The notes under the pieces were generated by a model. The model was not told the origin of the DNA. It worked only from the letters and a program-made list of their open reading frames with translations, and ran no database searches. A stretch of 64,000 bases of DNA from contig NC_020169.2 in the NCBI RefSeq assembly GCF_000224145.3, positions 2,096,662-2,160,661 on the forward strand. Direction: 5' to 3'. The DNA comes from Ciona intestinalis (taxonomy: Eukaryota > Chordata > Ascidiacea > Phlebobranchia > Cionidae). This document shows positions 1 to 11,298 of the stretch, one piece after another. Both the position numbers and the translations under genes were made by a program. Numbering within the stretch: position 1 is the stretch's first letter; each line of letters begins with the position of its first letter.

Positions 1-112
1 TTATAAGTTCGCAAAAAGTAATGAAACAGATTTTAATAAATTTATAAATTATTAAAAGTAACATTACACCTTGTGGAACAAGAATTTTGATCAAAATTAT
101 TAAACTATTTAA

Positions 113-345
113 TGTGCACTGTGGTTAAAGCACCTGCATCTTAACCAAAGGATACCAGGTTCGATGCCGCTGTCATTGAGAACATGTGTGTCTTGGAAAG
201 GCACAAAAGAGTAATTGCTAAACAAGTGGTCACTAGTAATGATTTGCCAAATTTGTGACAGTTACACAAAAATATAGTACAAATACCTACAAAGTTACAT
301 ACATGGTAACTTGTAAGCAGTATGAGTTTACATAACTTCCTAGGG
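113..345 (+). mobile_element. tRNA-derived SINE copy in a calcium-channel intron
   Basis: The head resembles tRNA promoter boxes: A-box-like TGGTTAAAGCACCTGC at about 122 and B-box-like GGTTCGATGCC at about 158. The body that follows (GTAACATACATGGTAACTTG, reversed in other copies) recurs many times in the window. This is the most complete head-plus-body copy. It lies upstream of the first visible channel exon. Confidence 0.65.
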
Positions 346-382
346 TGAAAAATTAAATATAAACCATACATTCACTTCACAG

Positions 383-3300
383 AGGTCGTATAAAACATCT
401 GAATGTGGTAAAGCTACTTCGGAGGATTCAACCTCCTCTTGGATTTGGGAAGTTGTGTCCGCAGAGGATGGCTTGTAGGAAACTGGTGACAATGAATATG
501 CCACTGAACAGTGATGGAACTGTCATGTTCAATGCTACACTATTTGCATTAATTAGAACATCACTAAATATTAAAACTGAAGGTAGGAAGTGTATTGTTA
601 TCTAATGTTATATAAGCCATATGTAAAGTGATGACTGTCTAGTAGCCGATATTTTATTGTACTTTAGCCGCATGTTCATTGAATAAGTTGGTATGTGAAT
701 GTCTGCGGATAAGCATGATTTTTTAATTATTTTTTTGTGCAGGAAACATTGACCAGGCAAATGAAGAACTTCGAGCTGTCATTAAAAAAATATGGAAGCG
801 AACATCTATCAAGTTGCTTGATCAGATAGCGCCTCCTGCTGGAAGTTAGTAGTTTATTACAAAATACCCTCCTGGATGCGTAACTTTTTATTCACTGTTG
901 ACCAGAGTTTATTTGCTAAATGGCTATGAAAGAGACACAATAAAAAAACGCAGAAGATTATTTTTTAAGATTTTAAAGTTTTTGGTAATATTTTTTTAAT
1001 GCTATTTTAGGCAATTTTGTTGGCTGCAGCATTGAACTGATTTGCAATTTGTGATTTCAGATGATGATATCACAGTGGGCAAGTTCTATGCTACGTACCT
1101 CATTCAAGATTACTTCCGAAAATTCCGAGAAAGAAAAGCTGCAGCAAAGCTTGCTAATGACAAAAGTAAAGGTTTATCAGGAGCAAACATGCAAAATCAT
1201 AAAGATGTGTTCAGTTTGCAGGCAAGTGCTCAAAGATTCCTTACAACTCATGTTAAATATCACTGCAAAAAAAACATTTTGAAAAGTCATTTTATATTTA
1301 TCTTTTTGCTAAAAAATCAGGCTGGACTACGGGCACTGCAGGATGCAGGACCAGAGATAAAGAGAGCAATATCAGGCGGTATTGCACATGACGAACCTTA
1401 CGCTTCAAATGATGAAAATGAACCAGAACACAGGGTTTGTCATCTTTCTTGCTTTTTTAGAACATTACTATAGAAATACGACTTGCTATGCTATATCTTT
1501 GCAATTTTTAAAACACACACTCAATAGTGTAGCTATAGCTCTTTAAAACCCTGTGCAGCCTTCTTGCTCTCAAGATTAACCTTGGGATAGAATTAAAGCC
1601 TGGACTTACAGCATACTCTATAGGTAAATGCACAAATCTATATCTATATTTATAAACAGAGAAGACACAGTTTGTTTGGAATGTTAAGAAGGAACAGTGC
1701 AACAACACCCACTGCATCAAAACGTCCGCTCCAAGTTGAAAGTGATGACCACAAGAAGAGATATAGTGGAAGGTTTCTGACATCTCAGAGGTTTAATCTT
1801 TTTCCTTTTATATTTTATCTTTTGGTTTTACCATAGAATAAAGCATGTTGGTTTTTAGTCCATATTGTTCCATATGTGTAAGGTTCTAAAACATATCTTA
1901 GGACCTTAAATTCTCTCTATAGTTACCCCATTACCTCATCAAACATAGGTTGTCTTAAAAAGTTGCAATATGTATCTTGCAAGTACAGCCAATGTGTATT
2001 ACACTTAGCACCTTGTTTAAAACTGTCTAATGTAATATGTTTTTGTATAGTCCAATGTTGAATCGCCTGACACCAAAATCGCGATCCATACATGACATTG
2101 TGATGGCTGCACGTGCCCAGCATTCTGGTCAGAGTGGAGATGAAACTACGAGCAGCATTGCCAGCCCTACAGACGAGTCACTTGGGAGGAATGACTACCA
2201 CAGCCGCTCTGCTGTCACGCATGGAGAGAACTCAAATGTTAACAACTCCTCCTCAAACTATAGTTTCTCAAGTTATGCAACTGATGATGAACTCAACTCT
2301 GTGGGAGGTTATTATGATGAGCATGCTCCTCTGCATCCTGCTGCTCGATCCGAGAGGAAATACAATGACCACCAAAGGTGATTTTATTTTTCGATTTTAA
2401 AAATTAATAAAAAAAAATGTTAATAATAATTTATTTATGTTGTTTTCATACGACAACTTGTTTATTTTTAATGTTTGTTCTTTTATGTACCTATTCTACT
2501 TCAGGTACCCAAGCTATGCAAAGCGATGGGACAGGTCGGTGTATCGTTGCGATGATGACAGCAGAACTGTGCTCTACCCACTCCTACCTGTGCACTCACG
2601 GGATGAGGAAAGTGAATATGAGACAGATCATACAACATATGCAGCAGCACCTTACCGCTGTAATGATGAGACCTGCTCTGTGGATTTTGAAAAGAGATCA
2701 AACTACCAAGCTCAGAATGGTGCTGTGTCAAATCGGACAAACCGTAGTTTGCCTAATGTTCCTTTGAGGACTTCCATTGATCGTCCTGTAGCTTTGAATC
2801 CACATGACCACCACCATCACAGGGAAAGTGTAAACAATCACACTAACAGTAATGATAGTGGACCGATGCATTCACGGTACACAATCACCACTCCAAAGCT
2901 GAGAATTATGGATTCAGACTACGTTCCGACTATCGATCGCTTTGTTCCTCGCAGCCGACAATCAAAGTCTAAACCACATCGCAGACTCTTGCCAATCCCA
3001 CCACTTCAACATGCACGGTCGGGCACCATACCTTCTCTTCATTTATCAAATCAGGAAGCATGGAGAACGCCACCAAGTTCTCCAAGACAAGCATTGTCAG
3101 TTCGGTCCAATTTAAATTCTCCGATTGGATCCTCAGATGAAGGAGGATGGGCAACTCCAGCTCAACGGTAAAGCATGGCTTGAATTTTATTTTACATTTC
3201 AAAAAAGTTTGGATACAATTTATTCATATTGCCTTATTAAATTCACTGTAAGTTTATACATAGATTTTAAAGGCATATTTTGTTTAGTAGTTTTTTTCAG

Positions 3301-4404
3301 TAGTTTTCACCTGTAGTTTGTTGCTAGTTTCTTCTTTTTCTGTGATAAATAATTTGTTCTTCATATACACATTTAAAGAGATAAATATTACAGCTTGTTA
3401 TAAAAGTTATGGTCCTGTAAATACGTATACATGTTGCTTAGGTGGACGAGTGAAAGCAATATGGATACTTTTGGTAGAGGCAACCATATTAATTACCACG
3501 ATTCTCGAAGACAGAGTGGTAATGATTTAATTGAAAAGGTAAGTCACAAAAGAATCTGGCTGGCAGACACTAAAACAGGTTATAACCAGTATCGATCCAG
3601 TAGTCACTAATAGGTTGTCCAAATTATCAGCCTTGCATAAAAAAAAGAGAAAATTTCCACCCACAAAGTAACATATATGGTAACTTGTTAGTAAGCTGGC
3701 ACGAGGTGTACGAAACAGAAACACCAGTCTTTCGCAAATGTCCTTTCGGCCACGAGAGGATAAAGTAATTTACAATCATTATTGTACGTTTAAGTAATTT
3801 CAGATAACTGACAGATTTTATTTACAGGTTTTACTGGACGGTGGTCTTCCAGTTCTTGCTCAGGATAAAAACTTTGTGCAAACTATTTCTAAAGAACTTG
3901 CAGATGCTTGTGAACTCAGTTTACCTGAACTACATTCTGCAGCAACCAATATAATTAACTCTGAGTAAGTGTACACCAATTCTGTTATAGAAAAAGTATA
4001 TTATTGTTAAAAATTCCCTCAGTAAAGGTGTAATTTTAATGTAAAATCATTCAATATAACTTCCAAAAGAGTTGTTTCTTTTTGTTGGGAATTGCTGTCA
4101 TTTAAATCTAGTAATGGGGCAGTCACCTCGTAGGCTGGGCAAAATAGTTCATATACAAAATTAATCCACGGATCCATAAAAGTAAGTTTTTTTAAATGAG
4201 TTTGACTCAAATATCTTTTTTAGTCATTCTTTGTATGGAAGTGATGAGTCTTTATGCGGAGACGTGTCACCAGACAACCATATTGATGATGATGTGACAA
4301 GTTTAGAAGAAGGCAGAGTCTGCTTTCGGCGCAGGTCTAAAACTCGGAAGGATGAACATGGACTTGAGGATGAAATTATAGTTGTCCCAAACATAACCAG
4401 CTAA
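383..4404 (+). CDS. CACNA1: L-type voltage-gated calcium channel alpha-1 subunit, C-terminal part (5' end outside window)
   Basis: Pore-forming subunit of a Cav1-type channel of the plasma membrane; only the cytoplasmic C-tail is here. Exons: 383-582, 743-844, 1061-1221, 1321-1434, 1660-1790, 2051-2377, 2505-3167, 3442-3538, 3828-3964, 4224-4404. They join in one frame to 704 codons including the TAA stop. The first exon reads [14 protein letters not shown] then [18 protein letters not shown], the Cav1 region after the EF-hand. The second gives the pre-IQ helix ([15 protein letters not shown]). The third gives the IQ motif ([13 protein letters not shown]), the calmodulin site for calcium-dependent inactivation. 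The middle of the tail is low-complexity and divergent. The last exons restore a conserved distal motif ([20 protein letters not shown]). The 1222-1320 intron appears to use a GC donor. Whether it is 1:1 with a given vertebrate paralogue (C, D, F or S) cannot be told here. Confidence 0.93.
3590..3775 (+). mobile_element. SINE body copy
   Basis: Carries the shared body segments AGTCACTAATAGGTTGTCC, GGCACGAGGTGTACGAAACA and GGCCACGAGAGGATAAAGTA in the same order as other copies. It sits in the channel intron between the exons ending at 3538 and starting at 3828. The tRNA-like head is degraded. Confidence 0.6.
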
Positions 4405-5714
4405 CATCTGGCATCCCACTGGCGCCTTTACCATTTTTTGATGCATTCAGGCATCAGGCTCAATGTGAGCAAAGTCACTTGCATTCAAGCGGAGGTGAAT
4501 TGCATTTGTGACACTCCGGCAGCATCTAGCCGCCGTGTTTAAAACGTTTTTGTTCTTTGTTGACTTAGGCACTCGAAGTGCCCTGTTTAGCTTAATGATT
4601 GTGTCACCTGTTTGTCTGCTTTGTGTGTTCCACAGTTGCTGCCCTTGCACATTTAACAGCAGAGATTTCTTTCTTTAGCTCATATCAGCGAGCAGTGTAA
4701 ATGCAGACACTTACCGCAGAGCTCTGCTCTTGACATGATTACCTATTGTTAAATGCTCGACTAATGTGTTGCTCAAACTTTGTTTGTTTTCCACCATTTT
4801 TACTGATCTGCCCTTTTCACTCTTTGGCCGGCAAAAAAAATTAAATTAAAAATTTCAACCATCATTTAAACTAATGTAGCAGCTCCTTCAGTACAAAGTC
4901 ACCTGATTAGGGGCATAGTATTTATAAAACTGTTTTAAGTTTCATTTTGCCTTTACATAATGCGTTTGTTCTTTTTATTCATCCTTTTACTTCGTATCTG
5001 GCTTCTTCTGTTCAGTCCCTATGCCGGTCAAGATATATTTTACGGAATGTTTAAATTTGAAACAAGATAAAATTAAGTGAAAAAAGAACTCACTGTTGTG
5101 TTATTAATGTGAAACTCAGACAAACTGCCGGTACGATGTCAAAAGTCAGTTTTAATGATAAGAAATGTATTTGCTCCTAGTAATGACTAAAAGGTATAGT
5201 TCTTATGAACAATTTAACTGAATGATCAATTGCACTACAATAAGGCATAGGAATAGTACTTGGCTGCTTTCACTATAGCTTGGCACAAGTTAACAAGATT
5301 CTACAAGCAATTACACAGCAAGACATTCTTGGTTCATTTAAGGGCTGGATTTTCAACACCAGTGCACATGGAACTATACGTTTTTTAACATCGCAAATAT
5401 AATTATTTTACCCTGGGATTACGGTCTAATAGCTACCATAACAACATGCTGAAATCCAACCCAGAATTCAATTGCTTTACTTTACATAAAGAGGTGTTGC
5501 TACAATAAACCAAACCTACTGAAAACACCATACTAAAGATTTCATGGTAGAGCTAAAACATATTAAACAGTAATAAATTCGGAATCTGAATAAAAACGCA
5601 TGTTCATATACAATGCGACAAATAAACAGTGGCTAGAATAAACTATGATAAGCATGACATATGACATACATACAGAATAAATAAACGCCTGAGAATTTAG
5701 CTAGTAAGGTAATT
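4405..5714. other. Convergent intergenic region and 3' UTRs
   Basis: Lies between the stop of the calcium channel (plus) and the stop of PRADC1 (minus). No open frame with recognisable homology was seen on either strand. It must hold both 3' UTRs. Several AATAAA hexamers occur on the plus strand between about 5500 and 5690, and a TTTATT (minus-strand AATAAA) at about 4973, so the transcripts may overlap. I cannot choose the real cleavage sites. Confidence 0.6.
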
Positions 5715-7094
5715 TCACCAATGGTCCCAAGGTGGCTGGTGCAGCGAACCAGAAGCAGTGGTGGTATAGTTAACAGGTAAATTTATAATGGCAGCGGCCG
5801 CGTTTTTTCCTGACACAGCTTCACGTATCATATTTCTGTGGAAGTAAAACAATGATTTCTGCAATTAGCAAAGAATGTAACTTACTTTATCCTCGGGTGG
5901 CCGGAAAACTACAGTTGGTATAACATGGATGTTCAATGTTCATACACCTTGTGTCAGCTTACGAGTTACCAAGCATGCTACTTTGTAGATAATTATTTTT
6001 TTGTAGATTTTTTCATTTTTTTATGTGTGGCTGATAATTTGGACAACCCATTAGTGACCACTGAGTTAGAGCAATTGCTGTTAAGTCCAAGGATACATAC
6101 GCCCACAATGTTTTTTTTACTAAAAGCACAAGACAGTTTCTCCATAATTACCCATCTTTTCCAAGTAAATAGAAGGCAGGAATTCCAACTAATCTTCCTC
6201 TATTAGATCCATCGTCAATCATATCAACCCATTGTGTCACCGAGTCAAAGTTGTGATCAGAAATTATAACAGCTGCTGCTCCATATAGTTCAGCATGAAT
6301 GGCTTTTGTTACAAATGAACAACCCCTAATAAATCATGTGTTTGTGGAAGATTTTTAGGTAATGTTATTAAGTATTTTAAAATGCAGTAACCATTGGCAT
6401 TAATTTTTACACTTCAATTGGTAAAATTGCCAATTTTCATCACATTTTAAAGTTCATTTTTTGTTTCTGCAAATTTATAAATTTTTACTGCAGAAAAAAA
6501 TGTGTATTGTTATTAAAAATGACATGACTTTATGTAGTAGAGAATGTAAATCGAATTTTTTACCCTCGTGTAATGAGAGCCACTTGATTCTGCAGAAGAT
6601 GGCCATTGTCAAGCAACTGTCCACAGGCCTCAGCTGGTACCACAGGTACAAGGTTGACTTGCTGTAGGGGCTGGGAAAGAACGGCACCAAAATCCCGGGC
6701 AGATTTGATTCTATATGTATATGCTACGTTCTCTGGGAATAGGACCTCAAACCACAGCTGCTCATTAATTCCATATCCTTAAAAGCGAATGGTTATTAAA
6801 TAGAAATGTTTTAAAAATAAAGAAAACTGAAATACATGTAGATTCTATAAAACAAAAAAAAGTAACCCCAAATTTTTCTATTTTTTTTTATAAAAAATCT
6901 TTGAAAATTATTAAAATTTTAATCATTGCATATTATTAACCTAATTATTGCATATTGAACAAACATAGCATGTAATTTCAATTTAATTTTTCATTTTTTT
7001 CTTAGAGATTACCTGTTATTAGGTAGCTGGTCCAACTTGCATACACAAATGTAGCATAGACCAGTAGCTTATTAAATCTACACCTTAACCGCAT
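5715..7094 (-). CDS. PRADC1: Protease-associated domain-containing protein 1 (PRADC1/PAP21-like)
   Basis: Complete four-exon gene on the minus strand: 7094-7013, 6777-6564, 6325-6152, 5835-5715, giving 196 residues (human about 188). Exon 1 encodes a basic-hydrophobic start (MRLRCRFNKLLVYATFVYA) that looks like a signal peptide. The PA domain follows: EACGQLLDNG, QVALITRGGCSF, ELYGAAAVIISD, GIPAFYLLGKDG. The C-terminus ends PPWDHW, matching the family's PPWTFW ending, and NLPVNYTT supplies a potential N-glycosylation site, as in vertebrates. All junctions are GT-AG and keep frame. The family is a secreted glycoprotein of uncertain biochemical role. The start ATG was chosen because its exon gives a signal-like segment and the required phase. 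The 5836-6151 intron carries a SINE. Confidence 0.9.
5872..6100 (-). mobile_element. SINE copy in a PRADC1 intron
   Basis: Reads tail-first on the plus strand: AATGTAACTTACTTTATCCT, then ACACCTTGTGTCAGCTTACG, then GGCTGATAATTTGGACAACC and TTAGTGACCACTGAGTT. These segments are in the same order in the copies at 22502 and 62178. In its own (minus) orientation it is sense to PRADC1. Confidence 0.65.
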
Positions 7095-7676
7095 CAATTG
7101 TGTTTTCTGCTCGAAAAGTTACTGTTTGGCGAGAATGGGAAAATATCTAAAGAAATAACACGTTATATACCAATACACCTACTGTAAAGAAGTTTTAAAA
7201 GAATGAATAATGCAGAAAGCAGCTGGTACTACCTCAATGGCCAAGTTTAACAATTAGGGAAATTTGATTTAATGTAAAAGCAGATACAATAAATATATGT
7301 CTAAAATATTTTGCTTGGGCAAAGTAAACAGGGTATATATACGTATCCTTACAGTTGTTATAATGAGTGGATACCTTATTGAATTTGGGCATAGGAATAC
7401 ACATGGTATGAATACGAATGTGTTGGGTATTTGAGTTTTCAGCAACTGAAGTGTCAAGCAAAAAAATGAATAGCAGTGTTTAAATATATAATCACAGGTT
7501 TAAAGATCGGCTTTTTTACATAACATAAAATTGCACCAAATACAATGTTCTCTATTCTTCTTTAAATCCAAAACAACAACAAGGAAAATATCTGAAAACC
7601 GCATTCCGCATTTTTCAAAAATATTTAAAATAGCTTCCGCAATGTCAACATTAAATCAAATCCCATCCAGGTCTAT
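7095..7676. other. Short intergenic region: PRADC1 promoter side and 3' UTR of the neighbouring gene
   Basis: About 580 bp between two minus-strand genes transcribed head to tail. It should hold the 3' UTR of the RRM gene and the 5' UTR and promoter of PRADC1. A possible acceptor (TTATTTCTTTAG on the minus strand, about 7145) hints at a 5' UTR exon just upstream of the PRADC1 ATG. Nothing else is recognisable. Confidence 0.45.
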
Positions 7677-10358
7677 TTAAGCTGGTAGGAGTCCGGGTTT
7701 TACCCATTTCTTGTTTCGTGTAACCATTGCTCTGCCTCTTGACCTGTATGATGTAGTGTTGTAACGTGTGGTGTAAAGTCGGCTCGGAAATCTTGGTGCA
7801 GAATATTGATAAGAGACCCTGTATCGGGGACGGGCAGCTGGTGCAGTTTTAGCTATAGCTTCGTTTGACTTTTTCGTCACTTTTATAGCCCGAGAGCAAA
7901 ATGTTGTGCCGTCAAAGGCAAGGGCCATGTCAACTGAACTGGCCTCTTCGAACTGTAGGTATGCAAACCTAAAAACATATAAAATTTGGAATATTATTAT
8001 AAAACAAAGTGTTATAAAACACATATTTAAATTACCATTTCTAGAAAGAAAAATTGCACTTAAAATATTTTTACTATTTTATATACACACATCAAAGCAA
8101 TTATGAAAAACCAGAACATACCCTTTAGGATGTCCAGTAAATGCATCTTTCAAAATAGTTGCACGTACAACTTTTCCGCAAATGCTAAAATGTTCAGAGA
8201 GCTGTTTTTCAGTGGAAGAGAAATGAACGTTTGCGATGTGGATTGATTTTTCATCACTGTTTTCAGCAGTTGCTGAAGGTTTATTCTCAGCAGTTTTAAG
8301 AGAGACAGTTCTCTCTAACAAAGCAAGCTGTTCAGTTTGAAGAATTTTTAGCTTCTTAGCTTCCTCTTGCATTTTAAGGAGTTTTTCTCTCATGTTCATC
8401 AGCTCCTGGTCAGAGGACTCCACGTTATCAGGCTCTTGATCATGGCTTGATGACATTGAGATAACAAGAGGCTTTTGAACAGGGAGTACAACGTTGGAGG
8501 AAGATGTGACAGAGGTATTTGCATCCGTTTCACAACTGGTTGAGTCTGGAGCCTGCACTGGGACTTTCTTGAAAGGTTTTTTCTTTGGAAGCGACACGGT
8601 GGCTTCTTTGTTCTGTTGGCTGTCTTTCGTATTTCCTGTGCCATCCAGTGTTACAATGAATCTCGGACTAGGAGAGCGCTTGGACCTTCTGCTCTTGATG
8701 ATTTTGCTTGTACCAGATTTGGGTGAAGTGCTCCCATTTTTTAGGCTTAACATTCGAGAATCGAACTGAACTGATCCAGTTTCATTTGATGATTTAGGAA
8801 CCAACATTGGACTTTTCTTTGGTTCTGATTCTTTTACCTTCTCCCTTTTAACTATCAGTCTACTGTCACCAGTATGTTGCTGGATTTCTGGGCTATTTTG
8901 ATCAGTTTTTATAATTTCAGTTTGTTTGGCCACTTTTTGGTGGGCAGCACTTTTAGCTGCAGTGTCATTCCCACTGCTTTTTCTTTTTTTTGGCCGTTCT
9001 GTAGTATCTGTGAAATTGCTGCTTTTACGATGTGCATTCCTCGAAACTGATGGCCTTTCATCATTTGGTTGTTCTTTCACCCTACTTCCGATGCGTGATG
9101 CAATATTGTTTCTTGCAAGTGTTACCAATTGTTTTTCAGTTTTCGTAACCGAGTTATTTTTGGATTTCATTCCCCGTTGCATTCTGCTTTGTCGAATACT
9201 ATTTTCAGCCTCAGAGACAGCTTTAAGCAAAAGAAATTTGTTTGCTTGCTTGTTTGAAGGTAGACGAGGTCGCTTGGCAGGCACGGCAACAGCACTGATG
9301 ACCGTGCTGCCTCTTGACTTGTCCTCCTCCTCACTCTCGTCCTCGCTGACATACTCTGGAGCACCTTTTACAGCAGAAACAATAGATACCACTGAGCTAG
9401 TAGCACGTGAAGAGATCGCTTCATCCTCAGACTCGGAGTCAACTGGAGCTGTGTATTTAAATTTCCGGTTTAATTTACGTTTTGAAAATTTGTCTTCAAC
9501 TTTTGAGGAAAATGCTTCTTGATCCCGTTGATCATGTCGGTCATGTTTACCATGATCCCAGTCACGAACAGCTCTGGACGTATCTTTGGAACCACCATAG
9601 CTAGACTTTTCAGCTGCCACTTGCTTCCTATGTTTTGAAGAATTTGTCACAGATGTTTTAACAACTACAGTTTTTTTGCTCACTTTTCCTTTAGGAGAAG
9701 TTGCAACTTGTTTAGCTTTTGGCATCTCAATCTTTTTTCTTTCAGATGATTGGTCCCGCTTAGAAACCGTTTCCTTCTTTTGAACTTGTGATTTCTCTGA
9801 ATTGTTTTGTGATACCTTCACATCCAACTTTTTATCATTCTTATTTTTAACCTCCTTTTGAACTTTTGCCTGAGTGCTATCATTTCCCATTAGTTCCATG
9901 TCAAGGAAGTCATCCATGTCAGGTAGAATGTCAATTACATCTTCTGATGTGCTTTTTCTTGACTTTTCCAGTTTGGACTTAACCGTGGCGCTTTTCGGCT
10001 TTTCAGATACTGTGTCACTTTTCCAATCATTTTTATCACATTTTTTTTCAACTTGCGCATTTTTAACTTTGTCTGTTGAACTTTGATTTCCCTCTACTTT
10101 TGTCTTTTGTTTTGCTTCTTGTTTTTCCTCTTTTCCTTGCAGCGATTCTAGCAGGTCGTACAGCCATTTCGTAAAAGTTTTAGTGTCATCGGAAAGAAAG
10201 AGTGACAAAGCTTCTGACATTTGTTCTCGCGGCTTCCGATTGGCAATCATAATCATTATGTAGTCTGGCAGTTCATCATCAACATATGCATCCAACTCTG
10301 TCAACTTTGCTTTGATAGCCAATTGAATCTTTTTACTAATCTCTGTTCCAATATCCAT
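7677..10358 (-). CDS. Nuclear poly(A)-binding-like protein: ZC3H14/Nab2 N-domain plus PABPN1-type coiled coil and RRM
   Basis: Two coding exons, 10358-8122 and 7968-7677, encode 842 residues. Residues 1-78 match the PWI-like N-terminal domain of ZC3H14/Nab2 (MDIGTEISKKI, YVDDELPDYIMIMIANRKPR, SLFLSDDT). A long lysine- and serine-rich disordered linker with nuclear-localisation-like patches follows (RPKKRKSS). Residues about 650-682 form a coiled coil (MREKLLKMQEEAKKLKILQ) like the helix before the PABPN1 RRM. Residues about 705-777 are an RRM (SIHIANVHF as RNP2; GHPKGFAYLQF as RNP1, built across the splice). An arginine- and tyrosine-rich tail follows. No CCCH fingers, which normally bind poly(A) in ZC3H14, were found. 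ATG 10358 was chosen because it starts the conserved N-domain. An upstream 5' UTR intron (about 10432-10373) ends TTTATTGCAG just before it. Likely nuclear, in poly(A) RNA binding; this is inferred from domains. Confidence 0.85.
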
Positions 10359-11298
10359 TTTGCTATTGTAACTGCAATAAATCATACTTTCATTAAAAAA
10401 TGATAAAACATATAATGCTATACCTGCTTGGTAGTTGGTAATGAGGCAATTGAGGAAGGGAAACACTGATTTCAATTACTGGTAGGTGCTAGGTGGTAGC
10501 GTTAATGTTTATACAGCTTACAACCTTGAACCAAACAAGGATACTATAATTAAAGCTCGTGAAAAAGAATTATACGTTTATTTCTGTTGGTAACTCTTCT
10601 TCTTACTTCTATTCTGTGTTTGATTCGAATTACATACACAAGCTGTGAAAACGCAAACGGAAATACGACGACACTAGAAGCACAGTAAGATGCTGTCTCA
10701 GTGGCGACATATCGCGTTTGTTACCAACTGGAATAGAAATGGGGTGGTGGGAAAAAGGCAAACACGTGTGATAAAAGATAGCGCTAGTGCCTTAGTGCAT
10801 TTGTAACTCCTGTTGCACACACACAGTTTATGTATATACTTTATGCAGCGATTTCTTTATGGAATACCTTCGCTTCAAGAATACTGTAGTCAAAGCGTTT
10901 TTTATATTTTTGTATTCAACAAACGAACTAAAACGTTGCTGCGATTTTTTACTAGAACATGACGTAAACAGAACTTGCTTTTGTCTGTACTCTGCTGCAT
11001 GGTTGCGCAACAGTGTTGTAATCGTTTTAATATCTTTGGCTGTAAAAATGGTTGCGTTTATTGTGAATATGCAATCACCTGTGGCTGTGGTAAACAATAT
11101 GGTTTTGGTTCAGGCCTAAGTCCATTAAGCGCAAGTGTGTTTGTGCGATAAACACATGCAAAATTTGAGATACCTATAATATTGGAATGGGTTGCAGTGT
11201 CTGTGTATACTGATATACCAGTAGTTAAAATACTTATTTTGTCGCTTTTATCTATCTCTTGTTTTGGAGCAGAATTGTAAGGGATAAATGGAATCAAG
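10359..11298. promoter_or_regulatory. Shared upstream region of two divergent genes
   Basis: About 940 bp separates the minus-strand RRM gene from plus-strand RIOK1, so it probably contains both promoters. A spliced 5' UTR for the left gene is visible: donor AG/GTATAGC on the minus strand at about 10432 and acceptor at about 10373. A palindromic CACGTG occurs at about 10763. Upstream of RIOK1 the pyrimidine run and TTTTGGAGCAG (11260-11270) look like a splice acceptor without a matching local donor, as expected of a spliced-leader or distant 5' UTR site. No experimental support is available here. Confidence 0.4.

Noticed and set aside
4447..4650. Minus-strand open frame downstream of the calcium channel stop
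   Set aside because: No recognisable similarity. It lies in the probable 3' UTR and has no splice or start context.
8926..9522. Long plus-strand open frame of nearly 200 codons
   Set aside because: It lies antisense to the conserved minus-strand RRM gene. Its composition mirrors the lysine/serine-rich codons of that gene, and it has no recognisable domain.
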